From the NCBI GenBank assembly GCA_002706885.1, contig PAKY01000045.1, positions 1-41,910 on the forward strand: a DNA stretch of 41,910 bases, read 5' to 3'. The translations under genes were made by a program, and so were the position numbers. A model generated the notes under the pieces. It saw only the letters and a program-made list of their open reading frames with translations. It had not been told where the DNA came from and ran no database searches. Shown here piece after piece: positions 32,901-41,910 of this stretch (its first letter is position 1; every line of letters begins with the position of its first letter). Source of the stretch: Phycisphaerae bacterium (GTDB lineage Bacteria; Planctomycetota; Phycisphaerae; Phycisphaerales; UBA1924).

Positions 32901-35742
32901 ATTCCGCGTCGACGCAGTCGCGGGCCGCGTGCAGGAACGCGACGACGTCCGCGATGTCGAACACACCGAACGGCGCCGCGAAGTCGGCGACCGGGTCGCT
33001 CGCGCCGAATGCCTGGAGGAATGCGACGACGTCGGCGATATCGAAGCGATCGTCACCCGACAGATCGGCGGCGCACGGCGATGATCCGCGATCGACGATC
33101 GCCAGATTGGTCGTCGCCACACCGCGGGCAGCGGCGCTGTCGAACGCGATGATCAGGTCGTCGTCGTCATCGTCGTCGATATCGCCGACCGTGAGCAGCA
33201 CCGGATCGCCGCTGCCACCCGGGACGGCGACATCGATCGGTGAACCGAGAAGCAAAATGCCGCCGCCGTCGAAACCGTCATTCGGGATGTACCGCACGAC
33301 GGGCGAGCCGCCCGAGTTCGCGATGTAGACGATGTCGGTGTCGCCGTCCTCGTCCTGATCAAGAGCAATGATCGATCTTGGCTCAGCCAACGCGGCGGGT
33401 GAGGCCGCCTGGATGATGATGGGGGACCCGTAGTCGGGCTCGCCCGCGGTCGGGACCGCGACGAGGATGGAGATCGTGCCGCCGGTCTCGTCAGTCGTGA
33501 TGATCTCGTCCAGCCCATCGCCCGTGATGTCGGCCGCGAAGACATCGGTCGGCTCGACGCCAACAGGGATCTCCATCGCGACGCCGTAGCCACCATCGCC
33601 GTCGGGGTTGTGGAGGCTGATCGAGTTCGTTGTCTTGGAAGTCACCGCGGCGCGCTTGGCGTCGGGGATCTCCTCGCTCTGCACGCCCTCGACCGAGCCC
33701 GGACCGTCACCCGTATCGACCTCACAGATCTCAATACCCGCGGTGTCGTTCTCGAGGACTGACAGCAGGCCGCTGACGCCGCCGCCCCGCGCGGCCTGGC
33801 CGCCCCCCGGTCCACCCGGCACGCCGAGTTCGCTGACAACCAGAATGTCCATGTCGCCATCGCCATCGGCGTCGGCCACGGTCAGATCTCGCCCAACACC
33901 CTGAACCGTGATGGGCCCGCGCATGTCGGGGGTAAACCGCTGACCGACAGCGTTCGCGGTGTTCGCGAGCAGCGTGACCTGGTTGAACAGGCGACCGCCG
34001 CTCAGGACGGCGATGTCGGGCGTTCCGTCGCTGTTGAAGTCGGCGGCGCCGATCGCGACGGGGTCGACGATGTTCTCATCGATGTACAGCTCCTCTCGTT
34101 CAAATCCGAGAGGCTCGCCGTTCGGGCCGATGCCACGGCTAACGAGCAGGAAGATTGCACCGTTCTCGAACGCTCCGTTCGAAGAGACGAAGATCGCGTC
34201 ATCAAGCCCGTCGCCGTTGAAGTCGGCCGTCGTGCCGTCGCGCAGTTCCCCGAAGAACTCGACCGTCTGACCGACCGGCTCAGGCTGATTCTCGCGGGGG
34301 TGCGTCGGAACGACCTCGAGGTCGATGCCACGCCCCGACTGCGCCACCTCCAGCGTGGTTCCGTTGTCGTACACGGGTCGAACGATCGCGTTGAACGCGC
34401 CGCCCACCTCGCTCGCCCGCAGGATTGGAAAGACCGTTTCAACCGACGGATTGACGCTCGGTTCAGAATCGACCAGCAGCGAGCCCGCGAGGATGATGTT
34501 GCTGTTCGAACTGGCGAGATCGAGCATCGAAGCCGCGGCAGGGTTTCGAGTCGGGATGCGGACGGTCATCGAGCCATCGAGGGCACGGCCCGTGCGCGGA
34601 TCGGCGCCGTTCATCTTGATCCCGCCGTCGTGGTCGGCCTCGTTGTTCTTCGACGCGCCCGTCGGATCATCGACGATGATGGCGCCACCGGAGAGCGTGA
34701 CCTCGCCCGCGGTCGACCCCGTGGTCACGAGTCGACCAAGGCGCCCCACCTGGATCTCGGACGCGGCAAACGTCGCGCGGTTCAGCACACGAAGCGTTCC
34801 ACGGCCGCCCTCGGTCCCGACCTCCACGGACGGGCCATCGTGTGAAAAGAACGACCTGGAGTCGCGGAGTTCGATCAACCCGGCCGAACCAACATCGACG
34901 CCGAGGCGGAGCGGGAACGGTCCTGAACTGTCCCAACTGCTGTCCATCAGGCGGATCGCGCCAACCCCGCCAACGCCGACATCGAACAGGCGCGTCTGCA
35001 ACTGGGCGGCCGAGTGATCGAGGAGAATCGATCCGTTCGATCCCGGAGCAACGGCGAGCGCGATTTCCACCGCCGTGGACGGGGCGGTGGTGAGATCCGC
35101 GTCGTTCAGTGTCACGGTCGCCATACCCGCGATGCCGACCTCAACCGCGCCGGTCTGCCCGCTATCAGGCTCACCGAAGACCAGCTTGGGCTTGGCAAAA
35201 GCCGCGCCGTTGAGGACCTCGAGCGTCGCATGCGAACCCGGGACGACGCCCATGGAGAGACCACTGGTTCGGACCCCGAACTCACCCTCGGTCGCGGCGA
35301 GCGGCTGGAGGCGGAGGAGCGTCGGCGCAGCGCCGAAACGTCCGTCGCCCGGGAGGCTCAAGCCCTCCCCGAACATGTTGAGGAAGCCTCGCTCGAACTC
35401 GAGTTGGAGACCAACGTCTGAGACCTGGAGACCGCAGACCGACGATTGCTTCGCTTCCGGGGCGTAGAGCACCCGGTAGAACATGGTGTTCGGCTCGAGA
35501 CGATCGAAGAGAGCGAGATCGGTCGGGCCGGGCACGCCGGGCTCGTTGTTGCCGAACCGCCACGCGGCGGACCGGAACCAGAGATCCTGGTTGTCCCCCA
35601 CGAAACGGGCAACGTCGCGGCACTGCCCCGAAGCGGACGCGACGACGCCCGCGGTCACCGCGGCAACAATTTTCGTAGATAGCCGCCCCGCGCGCGCACA
35701 AAGAGCGTGATCGGTGCGGCTTCGCGTCTTGTCCTCTGTCAT
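32899..35742 (-). CDS. Secreted FG-GAP/VCBS protein with C-terminal tandem dockerin-like anchor
   Basis: This 947-residue protein has a signal region (LSTKIVAAVTAGVVASASGQ). The N-terminal half holds repeated 'VEVG...ATVTLNDADL', 'GRGTLRVLNRATFAASEIQV' beta-helix-like repeats, as in adhesins of the PEP-CTERM/autotransporter type. The C-terminal half has FG-GAP/VCBS units with Ca loops: ADFNGDGLDDAIFV, ADFNSDGTPDIAVL, ADADGDGDMDILVV, ADITGDGLDEIITT, LDQDEDGDTDIVYI, GDIDDDDDDDLIIA. Residues 890-947 repeat the AADL-x6-DIADVVAFL unit of the protein at 8077. The start ATG at 35742 has GGGAGGGG before it. It is probably exposed outside the cell as an adhesin or lectin-like propeller. It is divergent from the Ser/Thr kinase. 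Confidence 0.88.
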   Translation of the reverse strand: MTEDKTRSRTDHALCARAGRLSTKIVAAVTAGVVASASGQCRDVARFVGDNQDLWFRSAAWRFGNNEPGVPGPTDLALFDRLEPNTMFYRVLYAPEAKQSSVCGLQVSDVGLQLEFERGFLNMFGEGLSLPGDGRFGAAPTLLRLQPLAATEGEFGVRTSGLSMGVVPGSHATLEVLNGAAFAKPKLVFGEPDSGQTGAVEVGIAGMATVTLNDADLTTAPSTAVEIALAVAPGSNGSILLDHSAAQLQTRLFDVGVGGVGAIRLMDSSWDSSGPFPLRLGVDVGSAGLIELRDSRSFFSHDGPSVEVGTEGGRGTLRVLNRATFAASEIQVGRLGRLVTTGSTAGEVTLSGGAIIVDDPTGASKNNEADHDGGIKMNGADPRTGRALDGSMTVRIPTRNPAAASMLDLASSNSNIILAGSLLVDSEPSVNPSVETVFPILRASEVGGAFNAIVRPVYDNGTTLEVAQSGRGIDLEVVPTHPRENQPEPVGQTVEFFGELRDGTTADFNGDGLDDAIFVSSNGAFENGAIFLLVSRGIGPNGEPLGFEREELYIDENIVDPVAIGAADFNSDGTPDIAVLSGGRLFNQVTLLANTANAVGQRFTPDMRGPITVQGVGRDLTVADADGDGDMDILVVSELGVPGGPGGGQAARGGGVSGLLSVLENDTAGIEICEVDTGDGPGSVEGVQSEEIPDAKRAAVTSKTTNSISLHNPDGDGGYGVAMEIPVGVEPTDVFAADITGDGLDEIITTDETGGTISILVAVPTAGEPDYGSPIIIQAASPAALAEPRSIIALDQDEDGDTDIVYIANSGGSPVVRYIPNDGFDGGGILLLGSPIDVAVPGGSGDPVLLTVGDIDDDDDDDLIIAFDSAAARGVATTNLAIVDRGSSPCAADLSGDDRFDIADVVAFLQAFGASDPVADFAAPFGVFDIADVVAFLHAARDCVDAE

Positions 35743-35903
35743 AGCGACCCCTCCCGCGTTAGCCTATTGAGAGCGATGCGCCGATGGAAGCGCTCACTGA
35801 TGGGCGCCACAAATTGAGTGATACGGGGACCTTCGCTGTCGCTTCCAAGGGGCGGGACGGGCTGATGAACCGTCGCGGATCGGGCGAATTGGGGTAGCTG
35901 AGC

Positions 35904-38846
35904 ATGGACGACGACCGACCAACCGAGCCTCTCGGCGGTGACAAGCCTGAGAACGGCGAAAACATCCGCCCAGACAGCGAACATGCCTCGGGCCATCACC
36001 CGATTTCTGACGCCTCCGACCCCGAAGCGGAAACGTCGGCGGTTGAACCGATGACACCCGCGCCCGCGAGTTCGGCATCGACCGTGGACGCCGCGCCCGA
36101 ACGGATCGGGACCTATCGCGTCGTCGGTCAGGTCGGGCGCGGCGGCATGGGCAGCGTCTACGCGGCGGTCCGTGACGGCGACAAGTTCAAGCGTCGCGTT
36201 GCCATCAAGCTGATGCGTCGGGGCATGGACACCGACGAGATGCTCCAGCGGTTCGAACTCGAGCGGCAGGTGCTCGGGGCGCTGAATCATCCGAACATCG
36301 CGCGCGTCTTCGACGCGGGCGCAACGGACGACGGGCGGCCGTACTTCGTGATGGAATACGTCGAGGGCGTCTCGATCACGAAGTTCTGCGATGAGAACAA
36401 TCTCTCCGTCACGGAACGGGTCGAGCTGTTCCGGAAGGTCTGCGCCGCGGTGCACGAAGCGCACCGGAACCTCGTGGTCCATCGCGACCTCAAGCCGTCG
36501 AACATCCTGGTGAACGCGAAGGGTGAGCCCAAGCTCCTCGACTTCGGCATCGCGAAGCTCCTGAACCCCGAGCTCATCGGGATGAGCGCGCTGACCCGTC
36601 CCGAGCAACGCCTGCTGACGTACGAGTACGCCAGCCCAGAACAGGTCCGCGGCGAACCGATCACGACGGCGAGCGACGTCTACGCGCTAGGCGTGCTGCT
36701 CTACGAGATCCTCGTCGGTCGGCGGCCCTACGACATCGTCCGTCGTGCGCACCACGAGGCGATGCGGGTGATCTGCGAGGAAGAGCCCGAGCGGCCGAGC
36801 ACCGCGATCAGCAAGGCCCACACCACGATCTCGTCCGACGGGCGCGAGCGGACGCAGACGGGCGACGAGATCGCTCGGCGCCGTGAACTGCCGCTGACTC
36901 GCCTCCGCCGTGAGCTCGCGGGTGACATCGACAACATCATCCTCATGGCGCTCCGGAAGAGCCCGAGGCGGCGGTATGGGTCGGCGCTCGAACTCGCCGA
37001 CGACCTCTCTCGCCATGTTCGGGGCGAACCGGTCAAGGCGGGCCCCGACACGTTCGCGTACCGCGCTTCAAAGTTCGTCCACCGCCGGAAGGGCTCTCTC
37101 GCGGCTGCCGGCGCCGTGGCCGCGGCGCTGGTGGTTGGCCTCATCAGCACGGCGTGGCAGGCGCAGCGAGCAACATCGGGCTGGCGTGAAGCACGGGCAC
37201 AGATGAAGATCGCCGAGGCGGCGCGAGCGGAAGCGGAGGGTCGATTGGACACGATCCGCGGCATCGTCTCGCTTTACGACCGCGCTTCCGATCGGATCCG
37301 CGACATCGAGGGCGCCACCGTCGCGAGGCAGGTGCTCGCGGACGCGCTGGGCGCCGCGTTCGATGAACTCGACGAAGCGGTTGGTGACGACCCCGTCCTT
37401 CGACGCGACATCGCTCGTCAGTATCGACGCGTCGGCGAACTCCGCGCGACGCTCGGGGGCGACGTGGGCGACGGCATCGAGGCCCTCGATCGGGCGGTCG
37501 CCGAACTCGGCGAGCTGCGCTCGCTCCCGAATCCCCCAGCGGGCGTTGATCAGGAGTACCTGAGCGCGTTGGTGGTGCGAGCCGCGGCGCTGCGCGACGC
37601 CGGTCGGATGGAGGCGGCTCGCGACGCGGCCCGTGAAGCGGTATCGATCGGGATGGCGATGCCGTCGTCGATCATGAACACGACCCGTTTGGCGGAAGCT
37701 CATCGGGTTGCCGGGTGGGCGTCGCTTCAGATGGCGGAGGTCGAAGACGCAGCTACGCACATCGATCGCTCGATCGGACTCGCCCAGCCGCTCGCCCTCG
37801 AGGAGTCGCCCCCGAGCGATGCACATGTCGTTCTGGCGGGCACGTTCAATGACCGTGGGCGACTGCTCGCCGAAGCGGGGGACGCGGAGGCCGCCGCCGC
37901 GGCGCACCTGCTCGCTGTCCGTAACGCCAGGCGGGTGGTCGACGCGGATCCGAGGCGGCGGGACGCCCGAGCGGAGCTGCTTCTCGGCTTCGAACTCCGA
38001 GGCTGGCGCCTCGGCGACCTCGGGCTCATCGACGAGGGCGCCGCAGCGTTCCGAGAGGCCCAGAAGCTCGCCCGCGAGACGCTTGACTGGGACCCCGCGT
38101 CGGCCAAGGCGCAGCTTGACTTCGCCCGCGTGTACGAGAACGAGCACGTCATGCTCGAACGCGCAGGCGATCTCGACGCGGCCCGGGTCGTCGCCGAGAA
38201 GTTCCTCGACGAAGCACGCTCGCTCGCCGCGGACGACCCGACCGACATGCGTCGGCGCAGACAGGTCGCGGTCGGACTGATCCGGCTCGGAAGGACGCAG
38301 TACAAACAGCGTGACTACGCCGCGGCGCGTACCGAGCTGGACCGAGCGGTCGAAGTGCTCGGCGACCTCATCGCACGCGATGGGGCGACCGTTGACTATC
38401 AGGACTACACCGTGCACGCGGGCTACTACCTCGCCCTCGCGTGCATCCAGAGCGGCGACCAGCAGGCTTCCCGCGGGCCGCTCGATCGTGTGATCGACGC
38501 GGGGCGCGTGCTCGAGAAGCGCAGCGCTCTTGACGCTTCAACAAGCCGAATGCTCGGCGCCTCGCTCCGGATGCGCGGACAGATCGCGTTTGAAGACGGC
38601 GATGCGCCGCTCGCGGTCGAGCACCTGCTCGCGTCGCAGACGTACCACCCGAAGCTCTCGCCGTCGATCGTCGCGTACGAAGCCAAGGCCCTCGCCGCGG
38701 CGGGTCGCGAGACGGACGCCGTCGCCCGCCTGCGCGACACGATGACTCGGCTGGCCGATACGGGCGGCCTCAGCGACGAGGACCGCGCGATGCTCGACGG
38801 GCTGCTCGTTGAGTTCGGAGGCGTGGCGACGGCGGCGGATGGTTAA
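35904..38846 (+). CDS. Membrane Ser/Thr protein kinase with TPR-like C-terminal region
   Basis: This 980-residue protein has an N-terminal acidic linker, then a Hanks-type kinase from about residue 68: GRGGMGSV glycine loop, Lys102 (VAIK), HRDLKPSN with Asp195, and DFG with Asp213. All catalytic residues are intact, and it is an RD kinase. Residues 397-417 are a membrane segment (LAAAGAVAAALVVGLISTAW). The outer part (about 420-980) is helical with Ala/Arg/Glu-rich TPR-like repeats such as AAAAHLLAVRNARRVVDADP. This is the usual planctomycete sensor kinase layout. The substrate is unknown. The ATG at 35904 has GGGGTAGC upstream. It stands alone between divergent and convergent neighbours. Confidence 0.92.
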   Translation: MDDDRPTEPLGGDKPENGENIRPDSEHASGHHPISDASDPEAETSAVEPMTPAPASSASTVDAAPERIGTYRVVGQVGRGGMGSVYAAVRDGDKFKRRVAIKLMRRGMDTDEMLQRFELERQVLGALNHPNIARVFDAGATDDGRPYFVMEYVEGVSITKFCDENNLSVTERVELFRKVCAAVHEAHRNLVVHRDLKPSNILVNAKGEPKLLDFGIAKLLNPELIGMSALTRPEQRLLTYEYASPEQVRGEPITTASDVYALGVLLYEILVGRRPYDIVRRAHHEAMRVICEEEPERPSTAISKAHTTISSDGRERTQTGDEIARRRELPLTRLRRELAGDIDNIILMALRKSPRRRYGSALELADDLSRHVRGEPVKAGPDTFAYRASKFVHRRKGSLAAAGAVAAALVVGLISTAWQAQRATSGWREARAQMKIAEAARAEAEGRLDTIRGIVSLYDRASDRIRDIEGATVARQVLADALGAAFDELDEAVGDDPVLRRDIARQYRRVGELRATLGGDVGDGIEALDRAVAELGELRSLPNPPAGVDQEYLSALVVRAAALRDAGRMEAARDAAREAVSIGMAMPSSIMNTTRLAEAHRVAGWASLQMAEVEDAATHIDRSIGLAQPLALEESPPSDAHVVLAGTFNDRGRLLAEAGDAEAAAAAHLLAVRNARRVVDADPRRRDARAELLLGFELRGWRLGDLGLIDEGAAAFREAQKLARETLDWDPASAKAQLDFARVYENEHVMLERAGDLDAARVVAEKFLDEARSLAADDPTDMRRRRQVAVGLIRLGRTQYKQRDYAAARTELDRAVEVLGDLIARDGATVDYQDYTVHAGYYLALACIQSGDQQASRGPLDRVIDAGRVLEKRSALDASTSRMLGASLRMRGQIAFEDGDAPLAVEHLLASQTYHPKLSPSIVAYEAKALAAAGRETDAVARLRDTMTRLADTGGLSDEDRAMLDGLLVEFGGVATAADG

Positions 38847-38874
38847 GACCGCAGCCGTCGTTGCCCGACTCTGG

Positions 38875-40308
38875 TCAGACCTCGCGTCCTGACGCGACCA
38901 GCGTCGCGTCGACCTTCTGCAGCCATTCCCCGTATCCGTCGCGGCCCATGAGCCCGAACGTCGCCTTCTTGCCGGTTTCGACGGCGGGCTGGTCGTAGGC
39001 GTCGATCCCGAGCATCAGCCCCGCGTAGGCGGTCGTGACCTCCCAGAGCATCATGAACTCGCCGACGTGCTCGGCGTCGATCGCGGGCATCTTGAGTGTG
39101 AAGTTCGGACGCTTGCTCTCGACGAGCGCGTACTCGGTCGCCCGCTTCTCTGCGTTGAGCAGCTTGGCCATCGGTTGGCCCTCGAGATAGGTGAGGGCGT
39201 CCACCCCAAGTCCCTTCGGTATGGTTACGTCGGCGTCGAAACGCTCGACCTCGATGAAGCCGAAGACCTTGTCGTTCGGCCCCTCGCGGTAGAGCTGCAC
39301 CTGGCTGTGCTGGTCGGTCGCGCCGAGGGCCTTGATGGGCGTGAAGCCCGCGAAGACCTCCTTGCCAGAGGTATCCACGCGCTTGCCCAGACTCTCGGCC
39401 CAGAGCTGGCGATACCAGTCAGCGAGCAGGTAAAGGCTGTTCGCGTAGGGCATGAGGACATGGTTGGGCTTGGCCTCGACGCCGTCTCCATACGTCCCGT
39501 TCCCGAGCTCAACGAGGAGCGTCGCGAGCATGGCCGCAGGGTTCTGGTGCAGCTCCGGCTTGCGGCACCGCGCCTCCATCGCGTTGGCGCCGTCGAGCAG
39601 GGCGTCGATGTCAATGCCGCACATCGCGGCGCTGAAGAGGCCGACCGGCGAGAGGGCGCTGAATCGACCGCCAACGCCGTCGGGGACCGGGAGCGTGACG
39701 TACCCCGCGGCGTCGCAGATCGTCCGCATCGTCCCCTTCTTCTCGTCCGTGATCGCCACGATGTGCTCGGGCGCGTTGTCGCCGAGGGCCTTCGCGAGCA
39801 GGTCGCGGATGATCATGAACTGCGCCGCGGTCTCCGCCGTCTCACCGCTCTTGGAGATGACGTTGAAGAGCGTCTTCTTGGGGTCGCACACCTTCATGAC
39901 GGCGGCGAAGTTGTCCGGGTCGACGTTGTCGATCACGAAGAGCCGCGGGCCGGCGCGGTCGCCCGCGGGGAGGAGGTTGTAGGTGGAAGGGTTCAAAGCC
40001 GACTGGAGGGCGATGTTGCCGAGGGCCGAGCCGCCGATGCCGAGAACGACGAGGTTCTCCCATCGACCCTTGTGCTTCTCGACGATCGCCTTCACGGCGC
40101 TCACGTGCTTGTCGCGTGTGCCGTTGCCGCCCGGCTCGGCGAGGAGGCGCCAACGCTCCCAGTCCGTGCCGCGGGTCGATTCGAGCGACGCGGTGTGGGC
40201 CTCGATCGCCTTGGCGAGCGGACCATCGGGAGCGAGACGCTCGGGGTCGATTCCGTGTTCGGCGCCGACGCGGTCGGCGAGACAGTTGGCGTAGTCGAGT
40301 TTCAGCAT
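38875..40308 (-). CDS. pgi: Glucose-6-phosphate isomerase
   Basis: This 477-residue enzyme interconverts glucose-6-phosphate and fructose-6-phosphate. It has LVVLGIGGSALGNIALQSAL, the phosphate-binding SKSGETAETAAQF, the GGRFSALSPVG loop, the Glu base region ELGNGTYGDGVEAKP, and the late ATDQHSQVQLYREG motif. The length is close to the short bacterial form. The ATG at 40308 overlaps the stop of the GTPase by seven bases, so pgi is the distal gene of an operon; translation is likely coupled, as no clear Shine-Dalgarno is present. Confidence 0.96.
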   Translation of the reverse strand: MLKLDYANCLADRVGAEHGIDPERLAPDGPLAKAIEAHTASLESTRGTDWERWRLLAEPGGNGTRDKHVSAVKAIVEKHKGRWENLVVLGIGGSALGNIALQSALNPSTYNLLPAGDRAGPRLFVIDNVDPDNFAAVMKVCDPKKTLFNVISKSGETAETAAQFMIIRDLLAKALGDNAPEHIVAITDEKKGTMRTICDAAGYVTLPVPDGVGGRFSALSPVGLFSAAMCGIDIDALLDGANAMEARCRKPELHQNPAAMLATLLVELGNGTYGDGVEAKPNHVLMPYANSLYLLADWYRQLWAESLGKRVDTSGKEVFAGFTPIKALGATDQHSQVQLYREGPNDKVFGFIEVERFDADVTIPKGLGVDALTYLEGQPMAKLLNAEKRATEYALVESKRPNFTLKMPAIDAEHVGEFMMLWEVTTAYAGLMLGIDAYDQPAVETGKKATFGLMGRDGYGEWLQKVDATLVASGREV

Positions 40309-41708
40309 GAGGGCAGGGTATCGAGCAGTTTGGCCGCGAGACGCTCGATCGCGTCACGGGATGCGTCGGGCCTCGGACCTCGGGTCCGCCGAAGGCTCGG
40401 GGTCAGCCGAGACCACCCGCGTTTGCGGCGAGCCGCATCGATCGCGGACTTCACCCGTTTGGCCCGGTCACCCCCCGATTCAAAGTCGGGGGGCGATTGA
40501 ATGGGTCGCTCGCTTGCGAGGCCATAGAGCCTGAGTCGGTCTACGAGCCACATACCTCGGGCGACCACCGCCGCGACCGCCTCGCGGCTGTAGCCGATCT
40601 CGACCTCGCCGCGCGCCCGCATGAGAGCCTGGCGTCCGATCTCACGCCCGCCGATGGCCAGACCCGCCGCGCCCCCGAGCACGACGCCAAGTCCAAGCGT
40701 TAGACCACCGGTCCCGAGATCGACCACGCCGCCATGGGCCGCGCCCGCCGCCGCGCCGCCGACGAGCGCCGCGAGCGCTGTGGCGCCGCCCGCGATCGCG
40801 GTGTCCGTTGCGCTCGGCCCGCTCTCCTCGGACAGTGCACGGTCGAGCTCGGCCTCGACGCTGCGGACCTGGTCTACTTTTACCCCGTGGAGTGACGCCA
40901 GCGCCTCGAGTGTTTCCGACCACGCGGTCGCGAGATCCGAGCGGAGTTCCTCGCCCGCTCGATCGAGATCGTCGCGGCTGGCCTTGAGGCGGTACGACGC
41001 CGCATCGACCGCGAGCGCCGCGACGGCGTCGCACATCGCGGTCAGTCGGCGTCGCTCGGCAGCGGCGCGTCCCTTGATGATCCGATCGATCGCTGCGTGC
41101 CAGTCGTCGCCGAGCATCTCGCGGATCTTGACGAACAGCTTGGACGCGTCACGTTCGTCAGCCGCCCAGGCGTCGAAGCGGACGACGGCGTGAAGCCCGT
41201 TCTCTCGGAGCGCCTGGTCCCATGCGTCCGTCCGGGTCCGATCGGTGTTGACGCAGTTCAGGACCGCGACCAGAGGACGCCCGCAGCGTCGGAGCAACTC
41301 GTGCTCCTCCCAGTGCTTCGCCTTCGGGGACTCACGGGCGTCGAACACCAGTAGACCGGCGTGCGCACGTTTCAACGCATCGAGCGGAGCGAGTTCGCGA
41401 CGGAGATCACCGCTCGCGGCGTCAATGAGACGCTGCAATGCTTCGGCGGCGGTGGTCGAGTCGGCGTCGTGTTCCCGCAGAGCGCGCAGGGCCGCGGCCG
41501 CGTTCTCGAGGCCCGGGGTATCCCAGAGCCGTGCCATTTCGCGGCCTTCCACCATCAAGGAGTAGCTCGCGTTGGTCCGAGTCGTGCCGGCCTCGTCCAC
41601 GACTTCTCCGAGCGAGGCGTCGCGCAGGAGCGTGCGCAGGACCGAGGTCTTCCCGGTGTTGGTGTGACCGATCACGGCGAGGCGGAGTGTCTGATCGTTC
41701 GTGCTCAC
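40302..41708 (-). CDS. GTPase of the DUF3482 type
   Basis: This 468-residue protein has an N-terminal Era-like G domain: P-loop GHTNTGKT (14-21), LWDTPGLE as G3, and VAVLNCVNTD in the place of the NKxD motif, so the guanine-specificity motif is non-canonical. A central charged helical part follows, then a Gly/Ala-rich hydrophobic segment (about residues 298-353, GGATALAALVGGAAAGAAHG) that may insert in the membrane. The order matches DUF3482 proteins, which pair with DUF2868 proteins. The start is GTG at 41708, overlapping the upstream stop (GTGA). It is coupled with the upstream gene and with pgi downstream. Confidence 0.85.
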   Translation of the reverse strand: MSTNDQTLRLAVIGHTNTGKTSVLRTLLRDASLGEVVDEAGTTRTNASYSLMVEGREMARLWDTPGLENAAAALRALREHDADSTTAAEALQRLIDAASGDLRRELAPLDALKRAHAGLLVFDARESPKAKHWEEHELLRRCGRPLVAVLNCVNTDRTRTDAWDQALRENGLHAVVRFDAWAADERDASKLFVKIREMLGDDWHAAIDRIIKGRAAAERRRLTAMCDAVAALAVDAASYRLKASRDDLDRAGEELRSDLATAWSETLEALASLHGVKVDQVRSVEAELDRALSEESGPSATDTAIAGGATALAALVGGAAAGAAHGGVVDLGTGGLTLGLGVVLGGAAGLAIGGREIGRQALMRARGEVEIGYSREAVAAVVARGMWLVDRLRLYGLASERPIQSPPDFESGGDRAKRVKSAIDAARRKRGWSRLTPSLRRTRGPRPDASRDAIERLAAKLLDTLPSC

Positions 41709-41910
41709 GCCGTCGCGGCCTCCCGGGACTCAAGCTTCATCAGGACGTGGTCCACCATGCCGCGGGGTTCACCGTTGGGAAGGTCAGCCAGCACCGCGTC
41801 GAGCGCGCCCGCGATCTCAGCGTCGGGCATGCCCTGAAGCTCCAGCAGGAGGGCGTGAAGAGGGGCGCTGGGGCCGCGGTCGGCCTGCCCCGCCTGCGGC
41901 GGACGCTTCG
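41705..41910 (-). CDS. C-terminal 67 residues of the gene upstream of the GTPase (partial)
   Basis: On the minus strand a frame enters from the right edge and ends with TGA at 41705-41707, overlapping the GTPase GTG as GTGA. It encodes the tail APLHALLLELQGMPDAEIAG, then VLADLPNGEPRGMVDHVLMK and LESREAATA. The context suggests a DUF2868 protein, the usual partner of DUF3482 GTPases; the tail alone does not prove it. Confidence 0.65.
   Translation of the reverse strand, partial: KRPPQAGQADRGPSAPLHALLLELQGMPDAEIAGALDAVLADLPNGEPRGMVDHVLMKLESREAATA

Noticed and set aside
39067..40500. A 477-residue plus-strand frame opposite pgi
   Set aside because: Antisense shadow; pgi motifs are complete on the minus strand.
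1..41910. CRISPR array, insertion sequence or prophage
   Set aside because: No spaced direct repeats, transposase, integrase or phage structural genes were seen; the only clear direct repeat is the coding dockerin duplication.

Overview
This window is a GC-rich chromosomal segment, most likely from a planctomycete of the class Phycisphaerae. This is an inference from the content: an open prepilin-type protein with an [18 protein letters not shown] leader, a membrane-anchored Ser/Thr kinase with a large helical C-terminal region, a secreted FG-GAP protein and a secreted lectin-like protein sharing a C-terminal tandem dockerin-like anchor (DIADVVAFLQ repeated), a seven-blade propeller protein and an EF-hand protein. 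No rRNA or replication origin is present to fix the taxonomy. Many genes use ATGA, GTGA or TGATG overlaps, so translational coupling is common.

Layout. 1-7179 is a giant exported-apparatus-like protein, cut by the left edge, followed by tRNA-Pro(UGG). 7386-13530 holds a DinB-fold protein, a secreted dockerin-anchored protein, and a divergent operon in which a pseudopilin is coupled to a penicillin-acylase-family hydrolase. 13798-17179 is a housekeeping block on the minus strand: pyrC, gap and an RNase Z-like metallo-beta-lactamase-fold gene, with a clear terminator after gap. tRNA-Pro(GGG) with its promoter and terminator follows. Immediately downstream lies a compositionally different island (about 17.4-19.6 kb) with one strong sigma-70 promoter and a two-gene cassette. 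The second gene has a winged-helix-like N-terminus and a HEPN-like C-terminus with an R-x4-H motif. This is the best candidate here for an undescribed system.

19742-31180 is dense with small accessory enzymes: a PEP-mutase/isocitrate-lyase-like protein, DUF1801, a Rieske-ThDP enzyme fusion coupled to a 51-residue cysteine-rich microprotein, HxlR, SnoaL and SDR genes, an NAD(P)-binding/DUF2867 protein, a propeller protein, and a minus-strand run (ArsR, SRPBCC, DUF899, MBL, VOC). The ArsR gene appears to be expressed leaderless from a promoter overlapped by a palindrome. A tRNA-Val/Met/Thr operon follows at 31463-31755.

31873-41910 holds the EF-hand protein, the FG-GAP protein, the Ser/Thr kinase, pgi, a DUF3482-type GTPase overlapping pgi, and the 3' end of a gene overlapping the GTPase. 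gap and pgi place two central glycolysis genes in the window, and pyrC adds pyrimidine synthesis. No CRISPR array, insertion sequence, transposase or integrase was found.
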